Below, piece after piece: positions 1 to 8,739 of a stretch of 64,000 nt of DNA. The DNA is from Verrucomicrobiota bacterium. GTDB taxonomy: Bacteria; Verrucomicrobiota; Verrucomicrobiia; Limisphaerales; JACRJZ01. The notes below the pieces were generated by a model. The model made no database searches. It worked only from the letters and a program-made list of their open reading frames with translations, and was not told the origin of the DNA. The translations under genes were made by a program, and so were the position numbers. Every line of letters starts with the position of its first letter. Positions within the stretch are counted from its first letter, which is position 1. The stretch is taken from positions 40,727-104,726 of the forward strand of contig JACRJZ010000158.1 of NCBI GenBank assembly GCA_016219875.1. The letters run 5' to 3'.

Positions 1-488
1 AGAGCTTCGACCGCCTTATCGCCATCAACGTCAAAGGCCCCTACTTCCTGACGCAACTCGCCGCCCGGTGGATGATCGAGCAACTTCGCACTCCGCACTC
101 CGCACTCCGCAATCTGCAATCTGCAATCTGCAATCCCAAGATCGTCACCGTTTCCAGCATCAGCGCCTACACCGCCTCGACCAACCGCGGCGATTACTGC
201 GTGGCCAAAGCCGCGCTTTCCATGCTCACGCCGCTCTACGCCGCGCGCTTGGCCGAGCACGGCATCAACGTCTATGAAATCCGCCCCGGCATCATCGCCA
301 CCGACATGACCGGCCCGGTGAAGGAGAAGTACGACAAGCTCATCGCTGACGGCCTCACACCGATCAAACGCTGGGGCCAGCCCGCCGACATCGGCAAAGC
401 CGTCGCCGCCATCGCACTAGACTTGCTGCCCTTCAGCACGGGCGAAGTGATCAACGTGGATGGCGGGTTCCACCTGCGGCGGCTGTGA
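1..488 (+). CDS. Short-chain dehydrogenase/reductase, 3' part (5' end outside window)
   Basis: C-terminal part of a classical short-chain dehydrogenase, an NAD(P)-dependent oxidoreductase family that includes FabG. The reading frame is open from the window edge. Visible family motifs are a helix-4 NVKGPYFLTQ segment, the catalytic Ser in VSSISAY, the YCVAK form of the YxxxK active site, an IRPGIIATDM stretch and the VDGGF terminus. About 17 residues between MIEQ and KIVTVSS are encoded by tandem CTCCGCA/ATCTGCA repeats (about 85-137); most family members have only a few residues there. The frame stays open, so the protein may still be made. Substrate cannot be told. Confidence 0.88.
   Translation, partial: SFDRLIAINVKGPYFLTQLAARWMIEQLRTPHSALRNLQSAICNPKIVTVSSISAYTASTNRGDYCVAKAALSMLTPLYAARLAEHGINVYEIRPGIIATDMTGPVKEKYDKLIADGLTPIKRWGQPADIGKAVAAIALDLLPFSTGEVINVDGGFHLRRL
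84..138. repeat. Low-complexity tandem repeat inside the dehydrogenase gene
   Basis: CTCCGCA-type heptamers followed by ATCTGCA-type heptamers, each repeated about three times. The wording resembles the repeat at the murG/murC junction (40300-40356), so this is probably one dispersed family. It is translated in frame in the dehydrogenase. Confidence 0.75.
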
Positions 489-489
489 A

Positions 490-897
490 TCAAGGTTGAA
501 GTAACTTGAACAGCATCGCGGGTCGGACGATCTGAATTCCAAACGGTTTCTCCAAGGCCAGCAGATCCTTGTCGTAGCTCACGATCACTCTCGCGCCTGC
601 CGCCAGGGCACAAGCCAGATAGGGATCATCCTGAGCATCCCGGCTGCTTTGTTTTCCGAGCGGCGCAGGCTCAACGACGCGGACCTTCTCCATGTACCAA
701 TTGAGACGGACCGCGGCGTTGTGGGCCGGCCGCAGTTCCTGGATCAGGCGGGTGACGGTTTCTCTGGTTTCCTCCAGCGTGACGGTCGATCCCCACGCGA
801 ACACCTGTCGGCGCGCCAGCTTGGCCAGGCACACGCTCCCTTCGCCGTTCCAACAAACGCCGGCGGCCACCACGTTGGCATCAAACACGACGCGCAT
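490..897 (-). CDS. PIN-domain ribonuclease toxin
   Basis: About 135 residues of a PIN-domain protein, the fold of VapC-like type II toxins that cleave RNA with Mg2+. The acidic residues expected of the active site are present: Asp in VFDANV near the start, Glu in TLEETRE, Asp in DAQDDPYLACAL and Asp in SYDKDLL. I chose the ATG giving MRVVFDANVV because the first beta strand then starts at once; an ATG 18 nt upstream is possible. The gene overlaps the end of the upstream antitoxin by about 17 nt, as is usual for toxin-antitoxin operons. Target RNA unknown. Confidence 0.8.
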   Translation of the reverse strand: MRVVFDANVVAAGVCWNGEGSVCLAKLARRQVFAWGSTVTLEETRETVTRLIQELRPAHNAAVRLNWYMEKVRVVEPAPLGKQSSRDAQDDPYLACALAAGARVIVSYDKDLLALEKPFGIQIVRPAMLFKLLQP

Positions 898-1144
898 GGA
901 GTTCCTTCCGCACACGTTTCTGAATCGAAACGATCCGCGCGATCTCCGCTTCGCTGGGTCCGGCCGGTGCGCCGGCGCTGCTGTCCTTGAGGAAGGCCAG
1001 ATCCTCTTCGATCTCCCGCCGCATCTTCAGGCGGACCAGATCGCGAAAAAACTCGCTGGCGTTGCCGTAATTGCGCTCCGTCTCCTGCCGCACGAACGAG
1101 GCCATCGCCGGCGGCAGCGAGATGTTGATCGTTTCCATCTTCAT
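881..1144 (-). CDS. Ribbon-helix-helix (ParD/CopG-like) antitoxin
   Basis: An 87-residue protein starting MKMETINISLPPAM, where the short INISLP strand followed by two helices is the ribbon-helix-helix DNA-binding pattern of ParD/CopG antitoxins. The C-terminal half is charged and helical, the part that usually wraps the toxin. It lies directly upstream of, and overlaps, the PIN toxin, so the two form a type II module that probably represses its own promoter. ParD-like antitoxins usually pair with ParE, so a PIN partner is a mixed pairing. A second ATG 6 nt downstream is an equally good start. Confidence 0.72.
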   Translation of the reverse strand: MKMETINISLPPAMASFVRQETERNYGNASEFFRDLVRLKMRREIEEDLAFLKDSSAGAPAGPSEAEIARIVSIQKRVRKELHARRV

Positions 1145-1205
1145 GCCCGGCAGCGTAGCGCGTCTGGCAATAGATGGCAATCGTTGTTCGTTGGTTTCAT
1201 CCGGC

Positions 1206-3635
1206 TCACTCCGCCTTTGCCTCGTACAGGCCCGGCACCACCTGCCGATACTTCAAGCTCAGCCCCACCAGCCCCGGCGGCGCGAGGTCTTTGGCCAGGT
1301 AGGTGTGCGCGTGGGATTTCAGGATGCGCCCGTAATCCCCGAACCGGCCCAGGTCCGGCGGCGTCTTCTGCATTTCCAGCCCGCTGGAGAGAAGTTGCGT
1401 GTGGAAGCCGCTGGGCAAGGCCACCACCCATTCCGTTGTGCCGGTGGTCTGGAACACTTCGGGCAGCGTGAGGTCCACCGTGCCGATGAAGCCCAGGCGC
1501 AGGGCCGGGTACGCGAAGCGGAACGAGAGCCGATGCGCCGTCTGCTGAGCCTCGCGCCCCGGCAGCCGGATGCGGCACAACTGGTCCTCCACCGCCGGCG
1601 CACTGATTTCATTCCCATTCACGGAGACGGAAATCAACCGCGTCTTCGCCGGCAGCTTCATGCGGAATTCCTCCGCCTGGAAGGCCGGCAATTCAAACTC
1701 CGCGAAGTGCGTGCAACTGCCGTCGGAGTTGACGACCGTGAGGTGCTGGGCGCGCGTCAGGCCGATGCCGTAGAACTCTCTGGCGCTCTCGCCTGCTGGG
1801 CCGGTCCCAGCCGGCGCGCCGCCGCCTGGATCGCGCCACTCCATGACCAGCGTTTCTTCGCCGGCCACGCCAATGTCGTACGTCGTCTGCTTGTCGGCGG
1901 CACGCTTGGCCCAGAGGCTGCCGCTCAGGATTTCGAGATCGCTCCGCGCGGACTCCAGGCGGACGTTGCCCGGCAACCCAGCGAAGAGCGGAATTTGCGC
2001 GCGCCGCTTGCCTTCCCGGTTTTCCATCGGGACCCGGTAGGACAAGCGCATCGTCCCCGGCCCGGGCCGTTGCGCGAAGGCGGCCAGCCGGTTCGAGACC
2101 GTGACCATCCCGGCCAGGTTGGTTTCCGCCGAGTCGATCTTGGCCTCGATCAGATGCACCGGCACGGCGAACAGCGCTACCGCGCGGTCACCTGGCCGCA
2201 AGACGTGGAAGGCCATGCGCGCCTCGACCCTGAAATGGGTGGCCTCGTGTCCGACCTGGTATTCCACCGGCTCGAACGATACGACGGCGGGCACAGTTTC
2301 GCGGTTGGCCTCGAGGAGCTTTCCGGTCAGATCGGCGGGAAAGACCACCTGCATTTCGCCGGCGTTGGCACCGTACGGCGAGGCGAGCCATAGCAGCAAC
2401 ACCGCGACGGCGGTCTTTCGCCGGAGGGCCTGGTTTTGCAGGTTGATCAGCACCCAGAGCGTCACCACGCCGAGGCACAGCAGCACCAGGCCGCGGTTCC
2501 AGCCCGCAAACGCCGCCAGCGTGGGGAACACCCAGTAGAGCGCCAGGAACACCGGCCCGCCCAGCAGTCCGAGACGGCTGCCCACCAGCCACCGCGCGTA
2601 GTTTACCAGCAGCGCGCCGGGCACCACCACGGCGATGACGAGCGCGACGGCGAACGAGAACCGCGCGCTGAGATAAAGAATCAGCGGGAAGTAGAGCGCG
2701 TAGCCGGCGGCGATGGTGAGCATCTGAACCGCGGTCAGCGGTTGCCGCGCGAGAATCACGGCCGAAACCGCCAACAGAAAAAGCAGGCAGATCAGCGGGC
2801 CGATCTCCGAAAGCTGCAACAGCGACACGAACAAGTTGCGAGTCTCCACGATGGCGCCAGAGAAGAAATCCGGCGCGAGGAAATCCCGCCGTTCCCACAC
2901 CACGGTTGCGTCCGCCGACGGCTTCGTCCCGTCCCCGGTTTCAAAGCGCATCGACTCGAGGTCCCGACGTTGGAACGTGACGCGGAGTTGTTTCACGGGA
3001 TTCCCGTTCTGCTCGCCGACGCGGTAGGCCACGCCCTTGAGGGAGGCGACCTGATACGAAATGTCGATGCTGGCGCCACCGTGCGCGTCCAGCGTCCCGC
3101 TCCAGAACCACGCGTCCTTGGCCTGCTCCTGCGTGCCGTGGACCGACGCCTGCAACTTCAGCCCGCCCGCCAGCAGGGTTCCCCCGGTGGCGTTGCCCGC
3201 GCGCGGATGCGGACACTTGAAGAGGACGAAGACGGGTTCCTCCAAAGCATTCGTGAGCACATAGCGTGCGCGGAACTCGCCGGACATGTCCATGATCGTG
3301 CGCAGGCCGCGGTAATCCCGACGTCCCGCCATGTCGAATCGCACGTCCGACAACTCCGGCGGCATTGGTTTGACGAGCGAAACGTCATCGCTCACCTTCC
3401 GCGCCACGATCTGCGGCGACTCCTGGACCATCTCCGCTTTGGTGCCGCGCATGGGCGGCCCCACAAACTCCGGGCGCTCCTGCATGAGCATCTTCATGCC
3501 GAGGAAGCCGAGGGAGATCGCCCCCCAACTCAAAAGGCCCGCCACGATGGTGGCGACGGGCCAAGGCGACGGCGGCGAGGTTTTTTCGGGTAGGGAACTC
3601 ACTGCGGTGGAATCGTCGTTGGTGTTCGTGTTCAT
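1206..3635 (-). CDS. Large integral membrane protein, CreD-like topology, function unknown
   Basis: An 809-residue membrane protein that I cannot assign firmly. One N-terminal transmembrane helix lies near residues 28-48, followed by an extracytoplasmic beta-rich region to about residue 270. A bundle of about six hydrophobic helices lies at about 275-420, and a second beta-rich domain runs to the C-terminus. The helix bundle (LTIAAGYALYFPLILYLS and following) and the flanking soluble part recall inner-membrane CreD proteins, but the length is nearly twice that of E. coli CreD and the second soluble domain is extra. It stands alone: downstream is the toxin-antitoxin pair and upstream an intergenic stretch with palindromes. 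Treat the CreD link as a hypothesis. Confidence 0.7.
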   Translation of the reverse strand: MNTNTNDDSTAVSSLPEKTSPPSPWPVATIVAGLLSWGAISLGFLGMKMLMQERPEFVGPPMRGTKAEMVQESPQIVARKVSDDVSLVKPMPPELSDVRFDMAGRRDYRGLRTIMDMSGEFRARYVLTNALEEPVFVLFKCPHPRAGNATGGTLLAGGLKLQASVHGTQEQAKDAWFWSGTLDAHGGASIDISYQVASLKGVAYRVGEQNGNPVKQLRVTFQRRDLESMRFETGDGTKPSADATVVWERRDFLAPDFFSGAIVETRNLFVSLLQLSEIGPLICLLFLLAVSAVILARQPLTAVQMLTIAAGYALYFPLILYLSARFSFAVALVIAVVVPGALLVNYARWLVGSRLGLLGGPVFLALYWVFPTLAAFAGWNRGLVLLCLGVVTLWVLINLQNQALRRKTAVAVLLLWLASPYGANAGEMQVVFPADLTGKLLEANRETVPAVVSFEPVEYQVGHEATHFRVEARMAFHVLRPGDRAVALFAVPVHLIEAKIDSAETNLAGMVTVSNRLAAFAQRPGPGTMRLSYRVPMENREGKRRAQIPLFAGLPGNVRLESARSDLEILSGSLWAKRAADKQTTYDIGVAGEETLVMEWRDPGGGAPAGTGPAGESAREFYGIGLTRAQHLTVVNSDGSCTHFAEFELPAFQAEEFRMKLPAKTRLISVSVNGNEISAPAVEDQLCRIRLPGREAQQTAHRLSFRFAYPALRLGFIGTVDLTLPEVFQTTGTTEWVVALPSGFHTQLLSSGLEMQKTPPDLGRFGDYGRILKSHAHTYLAKDLAPPGLVGLSLKYRQVVPGLYEAKAE

Positions 3636-3974
3636 GCGTCCAAAGAGGTTTTCCGGCCCAGGGCCTCAGGCGTGCAACTCGGTGACATCAACACATACCG
3701 ACAAGGAAGGAGCGGAGATCGTTTGAAAATACTTGTCGGGTTGAATTGTGGCGGCGGATCTGTCTGGTCAGGCCGTGGCAGGGCGGAGACCTGCCGCTGC
3801 GCGCTGTGGCCTGCCCGCGTTGTGGGCTTCGGAGGGAGGTGAGGCCGCATTGCTTACCACGGTCGTAGCGGCGTATCGGCAGAGCGCCGCCATTCTTTCG
3901 CCTGAACCCCCGGCGCTCTACCGAGACTCTGCTACGACCTGTCGGCGCTTTGGCCTGATGGTGAGAAAGGCGGG
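3636..3974. other. Intergenic region with palindromic repeat
   Basis: About 340 bp without a supportable gene. It holds the upstream side of the large membrane protein gene and one long inverted repeat (3861-3939). A further GC-rich stretch with CCTGCC/GGCAGG inverted motifs lies at about 3770-3825. No clear promoter was recognised. Confidence 0.6.
3861..3939. repeat. Palindromic repeat, family B
   Basis: A 29-nt arm at 3861-3889 pairs with 3911-3939 with a few mismatches around a 21-nt spacer. The core CGGCAGAGCGCCGC-like sequence is shared with the element at 15655-15730, so this is a dispersed family. It could fold into a long RNA or DNA hairpin. No transposase is nearby, so mobilisation in trans or a REP-like origin is likely. 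Confidence 0.75.
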
Positions 3975-4787
3975 TTAGTCCTCCGCTTTCTTCCGCGCGA
4001 TGAGCGCGCAGTTCGTGGCCAGCGACGGCACCAGCGCCACGGCGCCTTGCCCCAACAGCCGCTTCACCCGGCGGCCCAGCCCGCACTGAGTGCGGTCTTG
4101 AAACGACATGACGTGGCAGGCCTGCTCGATTTGAAACTGGCTCCGGGAGAACAGGTCCACCAGTTCCCCCAGCGCGTACTCGCGCCAGTGGAAGCCGAGA
4201 AACTCGCCGCAGTTGTAGTCGGCGAACTGGTAGTACTCGTCCACCGGCGTGCGGATGGTTTTGCCGAGGAGCAACTGGATCCGGCTGTCGAGTTTGACCA
4301 GGTTGGGCACCTGGACGTAGGCGCGCCCGCCTGGTTTGAGAATGCGGCGCAGTTCCCGGACAAACACCACCGGATTGAAGTTCAGATGCTCCATCATCTC
4401 GAAACACACCACCGCATCGAACTGGCCATCGGCATACGGCAGGCGGCCCGGCCCATCGGTCGCCAGCGCGAATACCCGCAGCAGGTTGACGGCTTGGCAG
4501 GCGATGCCTTCTTCTTGGTAGAGCGGCAAGAGCGGGGCCACGACCGGATCATTGCCTTCCAGCACGCTGACTTCATTGCCCTGCCGTTGGAAGAGGAACG
4601 GGGTGTAACTGAAGAACGGGCCAATCTCCAGCAACCGCGCGTGGGTCACCTCCCAGAGATGAAAATGGTCGAGCATGCCCAGCAGCCGGGAGCGGTGCTG
4701 TTGAAAGTACGATTGAATTCCATCCTGGACTCCGGCGCGCCGGGCCAATTGATCGGCCATTTCCAGAAAGTTGGATGCAGTCATCAT
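3975..4787 (-). CDS. Class I SAM-dependent methyltransferase
   Basis: A 270-residue protein with the Rossmann methyltransferase pattern: motif I appears as LEIGPFFSYTPFLF, an acidic VLEGND ends strand 2, and FDAVVCFEMMEHL with RRILKPGGRAYVQVPN is the Methyltransf_11-type motif 4-6 region. Such proteins methylate small molecules, lipids or sugars; the acceptor cannot be read from sequence. The start is one of two adjacent ATGs at 4782-4787; a GTG at 4832 would add 15 residues with little family character. It lies 60 nt after the large kinase gene on the same strand, so it may be cotranscribed with it. Confidence 0.82.
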   Translation of the reverse strand: MMTASNFLEMADQLARRAGVQDGIQSYFQQHRSRLLGMLDHFHLWEVTHARLLEIGPFFSYTPFLFQRQGNEVSVLEGNDPVVAPLLPLYQEEGIACQAVNLLRVFALATDGPGRLPYADGQFDAVVCFEMMEHLNFNPVVFVRELRRILKPGGRAYVQVPNLVKLDSRIQLLLGKTIRTPVDEYYQFADYNCGEFLGFHWREYALGELVDLFSRSQFQIEQACHVMSFQDRTQCGLGRRVKRLLGQGAVALVPSLATNCALIARKKAED

Positions 4788-4848
4788 CGTTTTCCCGCCA
4801 TCCGGACAAGGTGGCGGGAGCTTGCGAGGCACGTGGGAAAGGAGTCAA

Positions 4849-7800
4849 TCAGGAATCCAGGCACTGCCGCACGGTGGCGGCCAGCGTGCTGGCTTCGTAA
4901 GGCTTGGTCAGATAGGTGATGCCGTTGTCTGCCAACGCCCGCGACTGGGTCGTGTCCAGGGCGTAGCCGCTGGAGATGATCACCTTCAACGCCGGGTTTA
5001 TCTCTTGGAGCCGGCCGGCCAAGTCCAGCCCCGTCATGCCTTCCGGCATGACCATGTCCGTCAGGAGCAGGTCGATCCGGCCGTGGTGTTGGTCGTACCG
5101 TTGGACCGCCTCCATGCCGTTGGCGGCCTCGAGCACGCGGTAGCCGAAGTGCCGCAGGTTGGCGGCGGCGATTCTTCGGAGCGCGTCATCGTCCTCGACC
5201 ACCAGGACGGTTTCGCGGCCGCGTGGGATGGGAGCCGACGCGACGACGGGCTTGGGAGGCGGAGCCTCTTTGCGGGCTGGCAGGAACACCCGGAAGACGC
5301 TGCCCACCCCGACCTGGCTCTTCACTTCGATCCACCTTTGGTGCTGCTTCACGATGCCATAGACGGTGGCCAAGCCCAGGCCCGTGCCGTGGCCCGGTTC
5401 TTTGGTGGTGAAGAACGGTTCGAAGATGCGTTTGAGGGTGGCTTCGTTCATGCCGGTCCCCGTGTCGGCCACGGACAGGCAGACAAAGCGGCCGGGGCGG
5501 GCCTCGGCATTGGCTTGCGCGGCCTCGGGGTCAACCTCGACGGCGAGCGTGTCGATGGTGAGCCGCCCGCCTCCGGGCATGGCATCGCGGGCGTTGACGC
5601 AGAGGTTCATCACCACTTGCTCGATCATGCCGGGGTCCGCCTCGATCCACAAAGTCTCCGCCTTTCCCTGGCAGACCACGTCGATGTTCTCGCCCAGCAA
5701 CCGCCGGAGCATCTTCAGCAGGTCGTCGAGGAGATCATTCAAGTCCAGCGCCTTGGGCTGCATGATCTGGCGGCGGCTGAACATCAGCAGTTGGCGGGTG
5801 AGGCTGGCCGCCCGGCTGGCGCCCGCTTCGAGTTCTTTGAGCGAGGCCCGCATCTCCGGGGTCAAGTCCGACTCGTCCTGCAACAAACTCAGATGCATCA
5901 GGATCGCGGCCAGAATGTTGTTGAAATCGTGGGCCACGCCTCCGGCCAACTGGCCGACGGCCTCCATTTTCTGGGCCTGGCGAAGTTGCGCTTCCAGAAG
6001 CATCTCGCGAGTGACGTCGCGCTTGACGGCCACGAAGTTGACAATGCGGTTGCAGCCGTTGCGGATGGGCGAGATGGAGGCGTCCTCTTCGTAGAGAGAG
6101 CCGTCCTTGCGCCGGTTGATGAAGTGGCCGTGCCAGACTTCGCCCCGATTCAGGGCGTTCCACATCTGGTCGTAGAACCCCCGGTCGTGCCGGCCACTCT
6201 GGAGGAGCCGCGGATTGTGGCCGAGGGCTTCCTGGCGGCTGTAACCGGTGGTCCGCTCGAAGGCCGGATTGACGTAGAGGATCGTGCCTTGGACATCGGT
6301 GATGACGATGCTCTCGGCCGCTTGTTCGACGGCCTTGGCCAGACGCAAGTGGGCCTCCTCAGCCTGTCGGCGCTCGGTGATGTCCTGCACCGTGCCGGTG
6401 GACCGCAGAGGCCGGCCATCGGGGTCGTAACAGGTTTCACACCGCTCGTGGACGTACTTGACGCGGCCGTCCGGCATGAGGAGGCGGTGGATGATGTCGT
6501 ACGGGGTGCGGTCCTTGACCGACTGGGCGTAGGCGCGATGGACCGCGTCCCGGTCGTCCGGATGAACGGCGTCGAGGAAGGCCTGGTACGAGGCGGCCGA
6601 CGTCCAAGGCGACATCTCGAAAATGCGGAAGATCTCTTCGGACCAGATCAGGCGATTGGTGGGGATCTCCAATTCCCAACTGCCGATCAGGGCGATGCGC
6701 TGGGCTTCGTGCAGGCGGGCTTCGCTGGTGCGCAACGCCTCTTCGGCCTGTTTGCGCTCGGTGATGTCCACGCACGCGCCGGCCATGCGGACGGCCCGCC
6801 CGGTATCATCCCGCGCGGCGCATCCGACATCGTGCCACCAGACGTACGAGCCGTTGGCCCGGCGGACGCGGTAGGCCGTGTCGTACGGCGCATCGGTGTC
6901 CAAGTGGCGCTGCACCGCGTCCGCGATACGGGCGCTGTCGTCCGGATGAATGAGGTCTTTCCAGCCCTGGATGGTTCGCGGGAGAGCGCCTGGGGCGAAC
7001 CCCAGCATCGCATCGACCAAGCTTGACCAATCCAAGGTTCCCGAAGCCAGGTCCCACTCCCAGAGGGCCACCCGGCCCGCCACGGAAGCGCGCTCCAGAC
7101 GTTCCCGCTGCTCGTTCAGGGCCGCCGCGGCGCGCTTGCGGTCGGTGATGTCGTGCAGCACGCAATGAGTGCGCACGAACGTGCCCTGGTCATCGTAGCC
7201 CAGCCGCCCGTCCAGCGACACCGTCACCCGCGCGCCGTTCTTGTGGACGAGGTCGAACTCGACTCCTTCCAGCCGGCCGGTTTCCTTGAAGTGTGCCCAC
7301 CTGGCCCTGCCCCAATCGCGTTCCGTAGGCGGCAGGAAGTCACTGATCGGCCGGCCCCGCACTTCGTCCGCAGTGTAGCCCAGCAGGTCCAGCCAAGCCT
7401 GGTTGACCTCCTGAATGCGCGCCGCGGCATTGAGCGATTGATAGGCGATGGGCATGTGCAGGTAGAGTTGGCGAAAACGCTCTTCACTTTCCCGCAAGGC
7501 TTGCAGACGCTCCTGGCGTTGGGCGAGACGGCTGCGCACGGAGCCGGGCGCCAACCAGATCCCGCACAACCCCACGATCCAGAGGCTGCCCAGCACCAGC
7601 ATGGAGACGCGGGTGTGCCGGTGGATCGGCGTCAGCCATTCAGAGTGGATGGGCACCGCGAACGCCAGGCCGCCGCGGACATCACCGACGCGGTAGCCTT
7701 GCTGGGCGTGGCATTTCAAACACCGTTCCTCCGTCATCATGGGCGCCATGAAGCGCAAGTGCGCGCCGCCGTCCACGGTGGCCACTGCGCTGACTTCCTT

Positions 7801-8262
7801 CTCTCCGCGGGCCAGGCGTTGAAGGGCGTTGCTCTCCCAGGCGTCCGCGGCGTTCTCCGGGCGGAGCGGCTTCAAGCTCGTGATGTGGGCGCGCAGGCCG
7901 AATTCGTGGCGGCCCAATTCATGCACCAAGCGGGTCATGTAGGCCGGATTCACCAGGGTCAGTTGCTGGCCCGAGGCGGTGGTGACGTCCCGTTGCGGCA
8001 CATGGGCCAGGTGCGGATTGGGCGGGGTGGACTCCGTCACCGGCACATAGACCCCGCCGCGGTCGGCATTCCAAAGCCGGTAGATCATGTCATTCCTATA
8101 GGCCGCCCGCGCTTCGGCCTTGGCGACCTCCAACACTTCGTGCTCCGTGTGGCTGAAGTCCAGGGCCAGGAACGCGCCCAGGAGCAGCGTCCAGCCCGCC
8201 GTCGCGGCCAGGCCGAGCCGCGTCGCGGAGCAAACGAGAGGTGAAGAAAGCTTCGTCTTCAT
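4849..8262 (-). CDS. Multi-PAS hybrid sensor histidine kinase with heme-type sensor domain
   Basis: An 1137-residue hybrid kinase. A first membrane helix lies near residues 18-35. A periplasmic Tll0287-like (DUF3365) domain follows to about 215, carrying a c-type heme attachment motif CLKCH at 181-185, and a second membrane helix lies near 219-238. About four PAS/PAC modules occupy 255-765, followed by a HisKA domain with GGVAHDFNNILAA (phosphoacceptor His), a HATPase domain, and a C-terminal receiver domain ending in ITYLTKPYEAS. The receiver aspartate sits in LLLTDMVMPEG. A bound heme suggests sensing of redox state, oxygen or NO, which is inference. No separate response regulator follows. 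The methyltransferase downstream may share its transcript. Confidence 0.9.
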   Translation of the reverse strand: MKTKLSSPLVCSATRLGLAATAGWTLLLGAFLALDFSHTEHEVLEVAKAEARAAYRNDMIYRLWNADRGGVYVPVTESTPPNPHLAHVPQRDVTTASGQQLTLVNPAYMTRLVHELGRHEFGLRAHITSLKPLRPENAADAWESNALQRLARGEKEVSAVATVDGGAHLRFMAPMMTEERCLKCHAQQGYRVGDVRGGLAFAVPIHSEWLTPIHRHTRVSMLVLGSLWIVGLCGIWLAPGSVRSRLAQRQERLQALRESEERFRQLYLHMPIAYQSLNAAARIQEVNQAWLDLLGYTADEVRGRPISDFLPPTERDWGRARWAHFKETGRLEGVEFDLVHKNGARVTVSLDGRLGYDDQGTFVRTHCVLHDITDRKRAAAALNEQRERLERASVAGRVALWEWDLASGTLDWSSLVDAMLGFAPGALPRTIQGWKDLIHPDDSARIADAVQRHLDTDAPYDTAYRVRRANGSYVWWHDVGCAARDDTGRAVRMAGACVDITERKQAEEALRTSEARLHEAQRIALIGSWELEIPTNRLIWSEEIFRIFEMSPWTSAASYQAFLDAVHPDDRDAVHRAYAQSVKDRTPYDIIHRLLMPDGRVKYVHERCETCYDPDGRPLRSTGTVQDITERRQAEEAHLRLAKAVEQAAESIVITDVQGTILYVNPAFERTTGYSRQEALGHNPRLLQSGRHDRGFYDQMWNALNRGEVWHGHFINRRKDGSLYEEDASISPIRNGCNRIVNFVAVKRDVTREMLLEAQLRQAQKMEAVGQLAGGVAHDFNNILAAILMHLSLLQDESDLTPEMRASLKELEAGASRAASLTRQLLMFSRRQIMQPKALDLNDLLDDLLKMLRRLLGENIDVVCQGKAETLWIEADPGMIEQVVMNLCVNARDAMPGGGRLTIDTLAVEVDPEAAQANAEARPGRFVCLSVADTGTGMNEATLKRIFEPFFTTKEPGHGTGLGLATVYGIVKQHQRWIEVKSQVGVGSVFRVFLPARKEAPPPKPVVASAPIPRGRETVLVVEDDDALRRIAAANLRHFGYRVLEAANGMEAVQRYDQHHGRIDLLLTDMVMPEGMTGLDLAGRLQEINPALKVIISSGYALDTTQSRALADNGITYLTKPYEASTLAATVRQCLDS

Positions 8263-8265
8263 GGG

Positions 8266-8436
8266 TCAGCGGCGCGATTTGAACCCGACGAACAACCCGC
8301 CTCGCAACCCCACTAAGCGCCTGCCTTCCCGGCGACTCCATCGTCGTCGGCCGAGGCGTTTTAACAACAAGACCCACCACCGGCGATTGACAGATCCGAT
8401 GACCGAGCCGAGCGCCAGCAGCTTCGCCAAGTTCAT
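8266..8436 (-). CDS. Possible small basic protein, unknown
   Basis: A 56-codon frame starting MNLAKLLALGSVIG with a short hydrophobic N-terminus and a strongly Arg-rich C-terminal half. It ends 3 nt before the ATG of the hybrid kinase gene, which would allow translational coupling. I recognise no family, and GC-rich DNA makes Arg-rich frames common by chance, so this is a weak call. Confidence 0.25.
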   Translation of the reverse strand: MNLAKLLALGSVIGSVNRRWWVLLLKRLGRRRWSRREGRRLVGLRGGLFVGFKSRR

Positions 8437-8739
8437 AGCCGCAGACTCTACACCTACGCCCCGCCGGGCCGGCAATCGGGCGAGAGCCTAAAGGAGCATC
8501 GGATTAACTCCTACCTTGGCGGCGCCCCCTCCTGGGCTGCCACGGCGCGGTCTTTCCCGGCGAAGGTTTCTCGATCCAGGAGTTCGAGGCCACTCCGTCC
8601 CACCGGTGGCAGCGATGGGATTTTACAGAATTCCTTTTGCTCGCCGGAGGCGTCTGTGTTTCCGTTGCGCGCAACACGGGTAGTTCTGACAAAAGTTGTC
8701 ACGACTGCGACTCACAATTCTTGAACGACGCCGACCAAC
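8437..8739. other. Intergenic region between divergent genes
   Basis: About 300 bp separating the leftward kinase side from the rightward MoxR operon. It should hold the promoters of both. I see no convincing -35/-10 pair, repeat array or RNA gene. Confidence 0.5.

Noticed and set aside
4771..7026. 751-codon plus-strand frame opposite the hybrid kinase
   Set aside because: The opposite strand encodes a kinase with all diagnostic motifs; this frame has none and is a codon-bias shadow.
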